A program made the translations under genes and the position numbers. A stretch of DNA of 64,000 nucleotides from Paramecium sonneborni (Eukaryota; Ciliophora; Oligohymenophorea; Peniculida; Parameciidae), in the NCBI GenBank assembly GCA_905182985.1, contig CAJJDN010000016.1:284577-348576 (forward strand), in the 5' to 3' direction. The notes under the pieces were generated by a model. That model saw only the letters and a program-made list of their open reading frames with translations. It did no database searches and had not been told where the DNA came from. Within the stretch, counting starts at the first letter, position 1; each line of letters opens with the position of its first letter. Of this stretch, positions 25,235-36,853 are shown in pieces.

Positions 25235-26732
25235 TCATTTCTAACTCTTCAGACATTTCAAACAATTCATAGAATAATTTGTTGGATACATTACAATAAA
25301 TATTTCTAGACATTTCATGCAATATCTATAACTAGGCACTTGAATTCTTGCTGGATGAGCAATACTTCCATGACATAATGAACATGGATAAGCCTTGTTA
25401 CAACATCCAAATATTGGAATTGTATTACATGAAACTCTATGATTACAGTCTTCAGTATAAATTTTGTAAGGAAAAGTTAAAAGCTTTTATTCTCTTTATT
25501 TCTCACCTTATTTTATTTCTGTTTATAATTTTTTTAAATCTTAATTCTATTTCAACTTCTCTACTACTTTTACTACATCTATCTTTTAATTTTAGTCAAA
25601 ATTTTTAAGTTTTTTTATTTATTTCTATTCTTCTTACTACTCTTCTTCTTAAATAACTGTTAATTATGTAAAATAGGGTTATCTCATTTCATTTACTTTT
25701 TTAACTTTCTATTCAAAAAACCTTAACTTAAACTCAAGATATTCTTTACTTTATGGTTCTAAAAATGTCAGTTTATTATTCTCATCCAAAATATTACTCA
25801 AATCTAATTCTAATTATTTTTTATACTCATTCCAAGATTTTTCAACTTTATTTATTTTATTATTTAATTAAATATTTGTTTCTTTTTTTATTTACTCCAA
25901 TTCTTATAAATGTTTACCTTTTATAAAATCTAAACTTTCCTTTAATTCATCTTATGACATTTCAAATATATTTTTAGAACCCAAATTAATTATTCTATTT
26001 ATTAATTCAGTTTCTAATGAATTCCATTCTAATTATTAATTTATTGATTGCAAAACATTTTTTTCTATAAACAATAAACGATCTATTAAATATTGTTTAA
26101 GCTAATCAAAATAAAATTTAATTTCTTATGTTTTTTAAGGAGGTTTTATAATTGTTTCACTCAGGTTTATAAACTATATAATTTAGTATAATTATACTTG
26201 CTTTTTTTTATCATCAAATAATTTACAGAAATTTTAAATTTCCATAATTTAAGAAGAATGATCATTATGTTATTCAATTAAACAATATGAACAACCTATT
26301 CTACTATCAGCTTTACATTCTTAAAATTAACAAAAGTATAACATTTTATTATTTTCATGATTTCTTTTTGGACATACAGCCTCCATATTTAAACCCATAA
26401 CTTTAATAATAGAGCGTTCATGCATATTTTACATTTTTAATTTTGATAAGATCTGCATAGGTTTTTTAGAATCGCTTTAATTTTAAGTCTTTGCTGAATA
26501 TGTGATTTTAGAGCTTGGATTAGAAATAAACAGTTAACCTAAGTGATTAATTTTATGCTTAAGGACTTGGTGAGCTACGAAATGATTATTACGTTTTTAG
26601 TAATTCATTGTTTATTTGACTTGATGTCAATTATTCATCAGTTTTTGGATTGAGTAAAGGACTTGTTGGTGTTTTATTTGACCTTCGAACTGAAGGCTCT
26701 GTTTTCGAATGTTAAAATGATTATTTTTTCAT
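25235..26732 (-). CDS. B-box-like and C-terminal Cys/His zinc-binding coiled-coil protein
   Basis: A 490-residue protein with one proposed 25-nt intron (26514-26538, GTTAAC donor). The N-terminus is Ser/Pro rich (SVRRSNKTPTSPLLNPKTDE). A B-box-like zinc site follows near residue 105 (CPKRNHENNKMLYFCQ, then CKADSRIGCSYCLIEQH). A long coiled coil comes next. The C-terminal 70 residues hold a dense Cys/His module (EDCNHRVSC, CCNKAYPCSLCHGSIAH, CMKC, CLKC) that resembles a CHY-type zinc finger. This domain order suggests a TRIM-like scaffold or ubiquitin factor, but there is no RING. An intronless start at Met 26608 is also possible. Confidence 0.75.
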
Positions 26733-26833
26733 ATTATTATATTATTTTATTGTAAAAATTGCATAATTGTAAGTAAGTTATCAAAGAGAATTTATATTTG
26801 AAAAATAATATTAGAAATAAAATTCATCATAGT

Positions 26834-27441
26834 TCAATAATAAGGTTTTCTTTAAGAAAGCGATTTCTTACCAAGAGCCCAGCCTTAATTTGTTTTAAAA
26901 TTAGAAATGTAATACTTCCCTTTTGAATTAATACTTCCTGGTAATTCATAATCACCAGGACCAGGGGTAATAATTGACTTTTTAATGAATTCACAGTACT
27001 TATTTAGCATTACTGTTTTTCAAAGGACTAAAAAGAGTTGCACAAGCATTTTTAAATTTGGAATTAGTATAATAACCATATTTATCTAATCCTTTAATTT
27101 CATAAGTACCCAAAGGTGGGGCCTCAAATTTATGAACTATTAAAATTAATGATAAATAACCTTTTTGATTGAATCTAACACCCATACTATAACTGATTGC
27201 TTCTGGTTATTAAGTAGAATAATGACCAGGCCCAGGTGTTTCTAATTATTTCTCTAAAGGCTAGAATGTATAATATATATAAAGTTACATATCTCCCTAA
27301 ACCAAAAGTATATCCTTTGCTTTTCAAATGTGAGAATCTAAGAATTCTAGCTTTTTTATGAAGTTCTTATTGTTTACGTTCATTAAAAAATTCAAGTTTC
27401 TAATCAATGTTTTCTGGGATTCCTTGTAATTATTAATTCAT
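26834..27441 (-). CDS. SHIPPO/STPGR-repeat axonemal protein (ODF3-like)
   Basis: A 185-residue model using introns 27261-27288 (28 nt) and 26978-26999 (22 nt). Two SHIPPO-type motifs are clear: ETPGPGHYST after the first intron and ITPGPGDYELPGSI after the second, plus a weaker APPLGTYEIKG between them. Such Pro-Gly-rich repeats occur in ODF3/CFAP microtubule proteins of cilia, including inner-junction and microtubule-lumen proteins. An extra 24-nt candidate intron (inside the first middle exon, before FEAPPLGTYE) would remove a hydrophobic insert GYLSLILI. A 22-nt intron near the 3' end would change the last residues. Role: cilium microtubule stabilisation (inferred). Confidence 0.8.
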
Positions 27442-27502
27442 TATAATGAAATAATTAATAAATAATAAAAAATGGTATTGAATGAAAATTAATAAATTAT
27501 TT

Positions 27503-30500
27503 TCACATATCAGCTGGTTTAGATTTATATAGTACTGCAACAAATACCCATGTTGATAAAACATAATGAGGATATGGAAAACATCTAGTAATACAAAGGA
27601 ATTCAATGTCATCACTCATAATATCTGCAATACCAGTAGCTTTAATTTCATCCCATGCTCTATCATAATCAACAAATGAGAAATTAAGAGGAAATCCATA
27701 CATATCTTTACCACCTCTCACATATTTTTCCTATAAAATTATAAAATTCAATCAATACTTATTATCTAATAAGCTATTCCTATAATTTCTTTAAATGATC
27801 TAAAGATTTTTAATATGTCCATTATTAATTATTATCATTATTCAATGGTTCTTATTCTTCTTAATTTTAAGGTTACTATTATTACTATTATTACTATTAT
27901 TATTATTCATTATTTCTTTAAGCTCCATATTCTCTCTAAAATAATAATAAATAATGATACTGCAAGTCCTGTTGTTCTGATTCTAAATTTAAAAGATTCC
28001 AAATCAAATAATACTCTATCTCTAATAAATTCTGTTAATTAAGCATATCTTTAATTATTAAAAGTAGTTGTAAAATGTGCTTTTTTCTATCCTAAATCTT
28101 CAAATCTATAATCTTTGATTTTGTTTTTCAAAAACTTATCTAATTCATCTTAAACAAGTATTGATCTCTCTACGCTAGGTACATCAAATACAAGTTCATT
28201 TGATATTGGTAAAATACCTTTTGGAAAAAATGCTTTTATTTAATCCTTATTTAAAAGTGGTTCCCAAAATTAAATATCTTCAACATTAAAATTCATTTCA
28301 CTTGGAGTTTCTGTATTTTGAATATTAATATAGATATTTTAATTATCAAATATGCATCCAATATTTGTTAATGGACAAGCATCATCATCGATATCATTTA
28401 AATTTTTATATCCTTTTGAAACTGTGAAACAAAATAAAGTTTTTACATATTCTTAATTTTGAAACACAAACACCTCTCCAGTTTATGGATTCCATAATTC
28501 TATATAATTAGATTTTGTAAATCTTCTCATTACATATTATGTTTTTCCTTCTGGTAATCCTCTTCCCATTACCACATAATTCTTTATATCATCTCTTTTA
28601 AGAATCTTCTCATCAATATACATAAAGAAATTACACAATAAAAGTGCATGCTCTTCAAAATCTCCAGCTCTTAAATCTATGAATTCTTAGCTATTACAAT
28701 ATATATCAGGTAAATCTCTAAATACTTCTGTATCATTTCTAAATGGAATCAAAGAAACATATCTAGCTGCTTTCTCTATTGAATTTGCTGTAAAATCAAT
28801 TTCAGGTGGTTTTAATGGAGTTAAAAATCTAGGTAAAAATACTGATTCTCCTTTTAAATTTTCAGCCCAAAATTTTATATAACGATCTTTATATCTTTCT
28901 CTATATCTATTTAATTATCTTATTCCGTACAAAAATAGATTTGTACTTTCAGCCCCTGGAAAATATGTAGTAGCACTTAAATCTTCATTTACTTTTATTG
29001 AAGGCTCTAAAGTCATTGTTAATTCTACTGTTGTTGGAATATGAGGATCTATAATATCGAAATTATTATGTAAATCTAAATATACTTTAATTCTAAATAC
29101 TCTGTAATTCATTTTATTATGATGTCTAATTTCTTTAGTCCATCAAAAAATTTTCTACATTCAAAGTTCGATAGTTCAATAAAAATAACGGTCTATTGAT
29201 CCTAAATCTACCACTCATTTTTTCTTATTAAAACAGATTTAACAATGGTATGGTCACTGATCCTATGTATCTTCTTGTAATTGTAAGTGTATGTTCTTAG
29301 GTATTCATACCTTTCTATTTAAACCAACCAATTTAATCAAATAATGTGAAAGTGATCTTGTTTCTAGAATTAATCAAATCTTCTGGATCAAATTATTATT
29401 ATTTAAATTCTCTTCCAATTCTAAAATCAATAAGTTCATTCCATTCTGGATTCACTCCTTCAACTTCTGAAGTGAGCTAATCATCTTTTTTTCCAATGAT
29501 TATTCTCTCAACATCAGCTTCGTATTCTTCATCTTCCTACTAACCAAAAGCTTATAATTAACCTGGCAATTAAGGTTTCTGTTTTTTTTTGAGAACATCA
29601 ACATTTCTAATAATTCTAACATTGTCTGATTATATGTCTAATGTTACTTAAATAATAGGACTAACTTTTTTGATTTTTCCTAATAATTCTATTGTTTCTT
29701 TAACTGAATTGTATTGATTTAATTTTTATTTTACTTCTAAAAGTTTACTGACATCAGATGATCTAATAGGAACATTATTACCTTAAATAATTAAAGCACT
29801 GATTTAAACTTCAGATAATTAAGTTGGATTTTTTTTATCTAAATTTGTTCTTTTTTAAGGTCCCAACCTTCTTCTTTTAGTAAAAATAGATTTAATACAT
29901 TCTGCTAAGAGAGATGCAGCTGCTTCAAAATGAAATTCATTAACTACATTTTCAATAGAGATTAAACCACTTTAGTTTTTAGCCCTTTTTAATTTGGCTT
30001 CTATTTTTCTTGCTTAAAGTATTTTTTAGATTGCTAATAATCTTTACTTAGTGGCTTCATCGTTAATATAATCTCCTAAAATTTAAAATTGATCTTCTTT
30101 GTTTTAATTTCTCAATTCTTTTTCATAATCCATTTAATCCTCATCTTCTCCTAGAAATTATGTTAATTCTCCATCTCTTTCAATTTATTATTCCAATAAA
30201 GGAATTTTATGTTTGCTCAATTAAGGTTAAATAAATTTAAGTTTGAGTAATTATTATCTTTTACTTTTGATATGAGAATATGGAACAACACATTCTCCTG
30301 AAATTACTTCTGTTTATTTATCTTATTTTTTTGTTAATTTTTCATACAATTCTTCGTTTCTAGGATCATTAATATCAAAATATTTTTCATCAATAATCAT
30401 CTTTTCTATATCATCAGCATCCCCTAATTCATCTTCATATTTAGTCTCCAATTAATGATATTACATATCTAAACTTTCAGGTGGCATTTTTGGACCAAAA

Positions 30501-31963
30501 TCAGGCCATTCTGTTCTAAAAGAAATAAATCCCTCAAATTCTTCTTCTGTTGATTTATAATTTAAAGCTTTATTATTTTAACTTAATAAATCTTAATAAC
30601 GAGTTTCTCTAATTGTTTTTCTTCCTTATGCAAAATATGCTTCTTTTAATACAAATCCAGTACTAGTAATCGCATAAGATTTCTCACCTGGTAATTCTAT
30701 TTCAATTTCATCAATTAACTTATTTATTAATTAAACTTTCCATATTCTTAATTTAACACTTGTTGGCTTTGTAAAAACATAAACCTATAATTTCTCCATA
30801 AATCTAGCTTCAAATGATGGCCAATCTAAATTCACTTTCCTAGTCTAAGCAACTACTTAATTATTTATCACAATCTCTAATTATACTCTAAAATTTCTTA
30901 TTGTCTCTCTTCTTGCCTCTTCTGCCTTACTAATTATCTAATCCTTATTACTCTCTTTATTTATTTCTATTTGTTATAAAATAAAATCCACCTCTTTTGT
31001 ATTGTCTGTTGATGTATAAAATCTAACTCCTAATTTATATGGAGATGATGTTGCTCCTACTGTTTTTCTCTCTTCTTTTATTGTATCCCATTTTGCATAT
31101 ATTTATTCCATTAATTTCTATAAAGTATCAATCTCCTTTCTTTACTCTTCTCTTAATCTTTCCTTCTCTAATTAAATCATTTCCATCTCCATTTTTGTAT
31201 CATCAGGTCTACTTTACAGTTCTGTTGTTTCTTTTTCTAAAATATTTAAAGTCTTCTAATAATGAGGAATTAATGCCAAATCTGCTCTCTTTCTATATTT
31301 CTTTATCAGATATTTCAAATCTGACACATACTAATCCTCTCTTGAAAATTGAGGATGATAAGAAAATTATAATACTCCTATAAATATATCCAATCTAAAT
31401 GGTAATTATTTATTTTGGTTCTCTCTTGCACATCTTGAAGCAGGTCTTTAATGTGTTTATAATGCCACATTCTCATCAAAATCTATAAGAAATAATCTTT
31501 AGATCTTTTCCTCAAAAAATTCTCTATCTGCAACCAAATTTCCATCATCATCAAAAAAGTAAAATTTTTATTCTTATATTAACTATTTTTCTAATCTTCT
31601 TTTATTCCACTCTTATAATCCCATCTCTTCACCTGCCTTAAATACACCATCCATTAAATACAAATTCAAATTCTCCAATCTTTACTTTCTTTGTTCTTCC
31701 CCTTCATCTTAAACTTCCTTTTCATTAGCTCTCTTAGCTTCATGCACAGCCTTTTTATCCACTATAGGTTTTCCACAATTCAGCCATTCCTTCTCATCTA
31801 AGATAGATTCCTAATTTCAATTTTTAATTTTTACAAATAATCCCTAATTATGGGCTTCTGTCATCCTATCAACTTCTGCAAAGTAATTACTCCTTAATAC
31901 TTTCAATAATCCTATTTTGAATTGAGAATCACTTCCTTTGCTATTAGGTGGCGGAGAATTCAT
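27503..31963 (-). CDS. CC2D2A: CC2D2A, ciliary transition-zone protein
   Basis: About 1460 residues, with introns at 31811-31834 (24 nt, with in-frame TGA), 27936-27960 (25 nt) and 27731-27758 (28 nt). Diagnostic blocks: RLDIFIGVLQFSYHPQFSRE near residue 180, a C2 domain near 890-920 (YIGSVTIPLLNLF, INRPLFLLNYR), YFPGAESTNLFLYGIR near 1000, the transglutaminase-like part (FEEHALLLCNFFMYIDEKIL) and the conserved end (GFPLNFSFVDYDRAWDEI, CFPYPHYVLSTWVFVA). CC2D2A sits in the transition-zone MKS complex and gates cilia. Between 29125 and 29180 the frame shifts by one base with no intron I can place; total length is also one base over a multiple of three. This could be an assembly error or an undetected intron. 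Confidence 0.9.
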
Positions 31964-32132
31964 TTAATTATTATTATTTTATCAAAATAAATAACACTAT
32001 ATTAATATGCTTTATCACACTATATTCAATTAAAATCTCTTAATCTTCTTCCTTTGTTTTTCAGAAATAGAATTGATAAAAAAACTCAATCAATTTTTTC
32101 TACTTATTATCGTAATGTTTAAATTTATCATA

Positions 32133-33364
32133 TACTTAATAACTCAACTTATTAACAAAGTTGTCTATATCGTTGATAAATTTGCACTAATGTTTTTAAT
32201 TATAGTAATAATTTTTTTTACACATGTTAACGGTTAGAATTTCACTAAACACAGATGTAAACTCTGTTCGACTAAGTTGATATAATAGCTAAGAATTTTT
32301 TTTATTTTTAGTTAATCAAATAATTATTTTTTACTAAATAAGCATTAACCTTTAGATGTTAGGAAAAACCTTATCTTAGCAACCATTACAAATTTCTTTT
32401 TAGCCTTCCAAATAATTTGAGAATAGAACCTACAAATTAAAATATTTCTTTGATATGATCATCTAATATTGCTAATTATAAGAAAACTAATAAATGTTGA
32501 TTACAAACAGTACTAATAAGTATTATTTTATAAAGATTATTAAAAGTTAAATGATTTGTCTTTCAAATCCAAAATGAATGTCAGATTTGAATATTATTTA
32601 TATAAATTTGATTATTTATTTAAATGATTTACTTCAAAAATCAATGATGATGATGATGATGATGGCCATGTTTCTTCACAATCACAACATTTGGGCCGTG
32701 GTTGTGATGATGATTATTATTATTAGCTAATGCAGCTCCAATCAAAGCACCTCCTATAAGTGCTCCTGCAACTGCAGCACCACCACCACTTTTTTAAGGT
32801 TAAGGGGGTGGAGGAGCTTGTTTCTCGATGATGACCGTTGTATTTTAAGGTGGTGGATAACCTGGTGGAGGATATTATCCAGGAGGCGGGTATTATCCAG
32901 GTGGTGGGTATTAGCCAGGAGGCGGATATTATCCAGGTGGTGGATATTATTATGGAGGAGGAAATTATTATCCAGGTGGTGGATATTATTATCCAGGTGG
33001 TGGATATTATTATCCAGGTGGAGGATATTATTATCCAGGTGGAGGATATTATTAATTCTGAGGAGGATATGAAATAGGTGGAGGAGGTTAAGTAGTTTGG
33101 GTAACTACAACATTTATATTATCTTACTATTAGCTTAAACCCTAATTGCATTAAAATTAAGTGTTACTAATTTTCTTATTTAATCTATAGTAAGTGGGAC
33201 TACTCTAAAAGCGATAAAATCTAAAAATTTATCATAAGACCCTCTTGCTGAAGTAAATGTATGAAGTGGAAAGTGATGAGAAAACGATAGTCCTTTTGCG
33301 ATTCCACATCTATGACTTACTCCTTTATATGTTGTAAATCCAAATTAATTTATTTCAGTTCCAA
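32133..33364. repeat. 1232-bp direct repeat, copy 1
   Basis: This block recurs at 33366-34597, as far as I can tell base for base, offset 1233, with one N in between. Perfect identity including non-coding DNA, plus the N exactly at the junction, points to a contig-end overlap that was scaffolded rather than merged, not to a biological tandem duplication. Confidence 0.9.
32641..33364 (-). CDS. Partial duplicate of the jacalin-like/PPPGQQY gene
   Basis: The 3' part of the gene at 33874-34916, cut at its 5' side by the N at 33365. It contains the matching 23-nt intron (33105-33127), the Pro-Gly-Gln repeats and the His tail, identical to the full copy. It is most likely the same locus represented twice. 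Were it real, it would be a 5'-truncated pseudogene without a start codon. Plus-strand ORFs at 32818-33077 are antisense shadows of this repeat. Confidence 0.85.
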
Positions 33365-33365
33365 N
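33365..33365. other. Assembly gap (single N)
   Basis: One ambiguous base joins the two copies of the 1232-bp block. It marks a scaffold join. Confidence 0.9.
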
Positions 33366-34597
33366 TACTTAATAACTCAACTTATTAACAAAGTTGTCTA
33401 TATCGTTGATAAATTTGCACTAATGTTTTTAATTATAGTAATAATTTTTTTTACACATGTTAACGGTTAGAATTTCACTAAACACAGATGTAAACTCTGT
33501 TCGACTAAGTTGATATAATAGCTAAGAATTTTTTTTATTTTTAGTTAATCAAATAATTATTTTTTACTAAATAAGCATTAACCTTTAGATGTTAGGAAAA
33601 ACCTTATCTTAGCAACCATTACAAATTTCTTTTTAGCCTTCCAAATAATTTGAGAATAGAACCTACAAATTAAAATATTTCTTTGATATGATCATCTAAT
33701 ATTGCTAATTATAAGAAAACTAATAAATGTTGATTACAAACAGTACTAATAAGTATTATTTTATAAAGATTATTAAAAGTTAAATGATTTGTCTTTCAAA
33801 TCCAAAATGAATGTCAGATTTGAATATTATTTATATAAATTTGATTATTTATTTAAATGATTTACTTCAAAAATCAATGATGATGATGATGATGATGGCC
33901 ATGTTTCTTCACAATCACAACATTTGGGCCGTGGTTGTGATGATGATTATTATTATTAGCTAATGCAGCTCCAATCAAAGCACCTCCTATAAGTGCTCCT
34001 GCAACTGCAGCACCACCACCACTTTTTTAAGGTTAAGGGGGTGGAGGAGCTTGTTTCTCGATGATGACCGTTGTATTTTAAGGTGGTGGATAACCTGGTG
34101 GAGGATATTATCCAGGAGGCGGGTATTATCCAGGTGGTGGGTATTAGCCAGGAGGCGGATATTATCCAGGTGGTGGATATTATTATGGAGGAGGAAATTA
34201 TTATCCAGGTGGTGGATATTATTATCCAGGTGGTGGATATTATTATCCAGGTGGAGGATATTATTATCCAGGTGGAGGATATTATTAATTCTGAGGAGGA
34301 TATGAAATAGGTGGAGGAGGTTAAGTAGTTTGGGTAACTACAACATTTATATTATCTTACTATTAGCTTAAACCCTAATTGCATTAAAATTAAGTGTTAC
34401 TAATTTTCTTATTTAATCTATAGTAAGTGGGACTACTCTAAAAGCGATAAAATCTAAAAATTTATCATAAGACCCTCTTGCTGAAGTAAATGTATGAAGT
34501 GGAAAGTGATGAGAAAACGATAGTCCTTTTGCGATTCCACATCTATGACTTACTCCTTTATATGTTGTAAATCCAAATTAATTTATTTCAGTTCCAA
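33366..34597. repeat. 1232-bp direct repeat, copy 2
   Basis: Second copy of the block at 32133-33364. Beyond 34597 the sequence continues uninterrupted into the 5' half of the minus-strand gene, so this copy is the one in natural context on its right side. Confidence 0.9.
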
Positions 34598-34916
34598 CAA
34601 ATCCATGAATTTCCTTTATGAAATCATCTAATAATATATAAATCTATTTACCATCTGCTATATTGTATTTTTCTTTCTTTGTTCCAGAAAGTAAACCACC
34701 AAGCAATTTGAATTTCATAGAACAAGTTCCTTTTACTTATTTTCCATCGATTCCTTTGTATGTTAACTTTACACCTGTCACATGTTCTCTGTTATATTAA
34801 ATCTTGATCATGCTTATTTTCACTGGGTTTTGCAGCTTTTACGTTTCATAAATATCATCAAAATGTTTATGATTAGCTCTTTCAATACCAATGACAACAT
34901 CAGGAATATGAAGCAT
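33874..34916 (-). CDS. Jacalin-like domain with PPPGQQY repeats and His tail
   Basis: A 339-residue protein with one 23-nt intron (34338-34360). Residues 1-165 resemble a jacalin-type beta-prism: MISMIKIQYNREHVTGVKLTY-like strands, then IADGKQIYILLDDFIKEIHG, FGFTTYKGVSHRCGI and SARGSYDKFLDFIAFRVVP. Jacalin domains bind carbohydrate; that is inference here. A low-complexity part follows: about ten PPPGQ(Q)Y units. A small Ala/Gly hydrophobic stretch (AAVAGALIGGALIGAALA) comes next and could insert in or contact membrane. The end is NNNNHHHNHGPNVVIVKKHG plus eight histidines, a potential metal-binding tail. No signal peptide. Part of the gene lies in the assembly duplication, so copy number is uncertain. 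Confidence 0.8.
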
Positions 34917-35111
34917 TATAAATTAATTAAAATGATTTTATTTTTTTCTATAAATATTAATCACATTTTATTCCTTAAATCTAACAATATATTAATATAG
35001 AATATTTATCAAATCAATATCAAAGAGGACGAATACATTAAAAGCACTATTTTATAAATTTATAAATCATCCATAAAAATTATATTATTTCGCAATTTTA
35101 GTAATTTCTAA

Positions 35112-36806
35112 ATGGGAAATTGTGTTTTTAAGTTCTAAGTAGATAATTAAGGTAAAGCAATCAAATAATTTTAGCTTAGAATATTATTTAATAAGAGAAT
35201 CAAATTATTGATTAAGCAATTTCAGAACCTAATGGGTCTCAAAAAACTCCTATTTAACAAAAAATAATTTACAAATCAACTAGTGGTCTCATTCAAGAAA
35301 GCTCTGAAAGTTAAACTCCAATTGTTTTTAATTCTTAAAGTTCTAATCGTTTAATAAAATATTAAAAAGACTTATAAGTCTCTCCAGATTTATTTGTTAG
35401 AAAGTAGAAAGAAGGTGAGAAATTTTTATTTCACTATGAAATATTAAAGAAACTAGGTTAAGGAGGATTTGGCTAGGTTTATTAAGTTCGACATCTTAAA
35501 ACAAATTTAATAAGAGCAGTAAAGATTATTAGTAGATCCTCAGTTGAGAGTGAAACACTATTATTATAAGAAACTGAAATACTAAAAAACTTAGATCATC
35601 CAAATATAGTGAAAATTCTAGAAATTTTCAAAGATAACCAACATTTATATTTAATAACAGAATGCTTAGATGGTGGAGAATTAATAGATAGAGTTAAGAA
35701 AATTACAAATTATTCTGAAGAAATAGCTAAAATTTATATGAAACAAATTTTGTCTGCTATGATATATTGCCATGAGAGAAAAATAGTACATAGAGATCTT
35801 AAAGTATTTAAATTTTGATATTTTGCAAGCCTGAAAATATTTTATTTGATACCTTAGATATTAACTCAAATTTAAGAGTTATTGACTTTGGAGCAAGCGA
35901 AAAAATGATGTCGAAAAAACTTACTACTAAAATTGGCACTCCTTATTTCTTAGCTCCTGAGATTCTAAAATCTAATGGTTATGATGAAAAAGTTGATGTG
36001 TGGTCATGTGGTGTGATACTATATATTTTATTAATTGGAAAAGCTCCTTTTAGAGGCAAAAATTAATTTGAGACTTTGCAGCTAGTCCAATAAGCTAAAA
36101 TTGATTTTAATGGTACTATATGAATAAACCACTAAAAGCGTAAATTTGGAAGAATATAAGTCCAGATGCTGTAGAATTAATTAAGCTTATGATTGAAAAA
36201 GATCCTAAGAAAAGAATATCTATGAAGGATGCAATTAATCATGAATGGATATAAAATTAATCAGTAATAACTATAACTTTTGATGAAGAATTTTTTAGAA
36301 ATATCACTTAATTTAAAGGGTATAATAATTTAAGAGTTGCTATATATTAATTCATTACAGTTTAAACTGTTTAAAAAGAAGTATATTAAAAATGTATAGA
36401 GACTTTTAAAAGTCTAGATAAAAATGGAGATGGTGTATTATGTGAAGAAGAGATACTTTAAGGAATGGCTATGGTTAATATTAGTTTAATATAATCTTAA
36501 TCTATGATAAAAGAAATTATGAGCTAAATGGACACTAATGCATCTGGTAAAATTGATTTTACTGAATTTATTACTGCATCTGTATTATAAGAGAAACGAT
36601 TATTGAAAGATCATTTACGAGCAGCCTTTTAGCTTTTCGATATCGATGGAAATGGTACCATTTCTAGATCAGAAATACAGGAAATATTCGGAGGAATTCA
36701 AATTGATAATAATGCTTGGTAAGAAATATTAATATCCTGTGATGACAATAAGGATGGATTAATTGAAGAGAACGAATTTATTGCATTATTAGAAAATTTA
36801 TAATGA
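35112..36806 (+). CDS. Calcium-dependent protein kinase (CDPK) with four EF-hands
   Basis: A 539-residue protein with introns 35152-35174 (23 nt), 35804-35829 (26 nt, within the catalytic loop) and 36113-36138 (26 nt). It starts MGNC, a likely myristoyl/palmitoyl membrane anchor. The kinase domain (about 107-370) is complete: GQGGFGQVYQV, RAVKII, HRDLKPEN (created by splicing), DFGAS, GTPYFLAPEI and DVWSCGVILY. A regulatory segment follows, then EF-hand loops DKNGDGVLCEEE, DTNASGKIDFTE, DIDGNGTISRSE and DDNKDGLIEENE. CDPKs turn Ca2+ rises directly into Ser/Thr phosphorylation. All catalytic residues are present, so it should be active. Confidence 0.96.
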
Positions 36807-36853
36807 TATATATTTAATTGATTTTTAATTTGAATTTATTGAATTATTAATGA

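Noticed and set aside
27433..27615. Minus-strand ORF MMTLNSFVLL and similar
   Set aside because: It overlaps the conserved CC2D2A C-terminus in another frame and has no support.
32818..34310. Plus-strand Trp/Arg-rich and Ile/Val-rich ORFs over the proline repeat region
   Set aside because: They are antisense shadows of the minus-strand PPPGQQY repeats and appear twice only because of the assembly duplication.
32133..34597. Genuine recent tandem gene duplication
   Set aside because: Perfect identity including non-coding DNA with an N exactly at the junction is better explained by an unmerged contig overlap.
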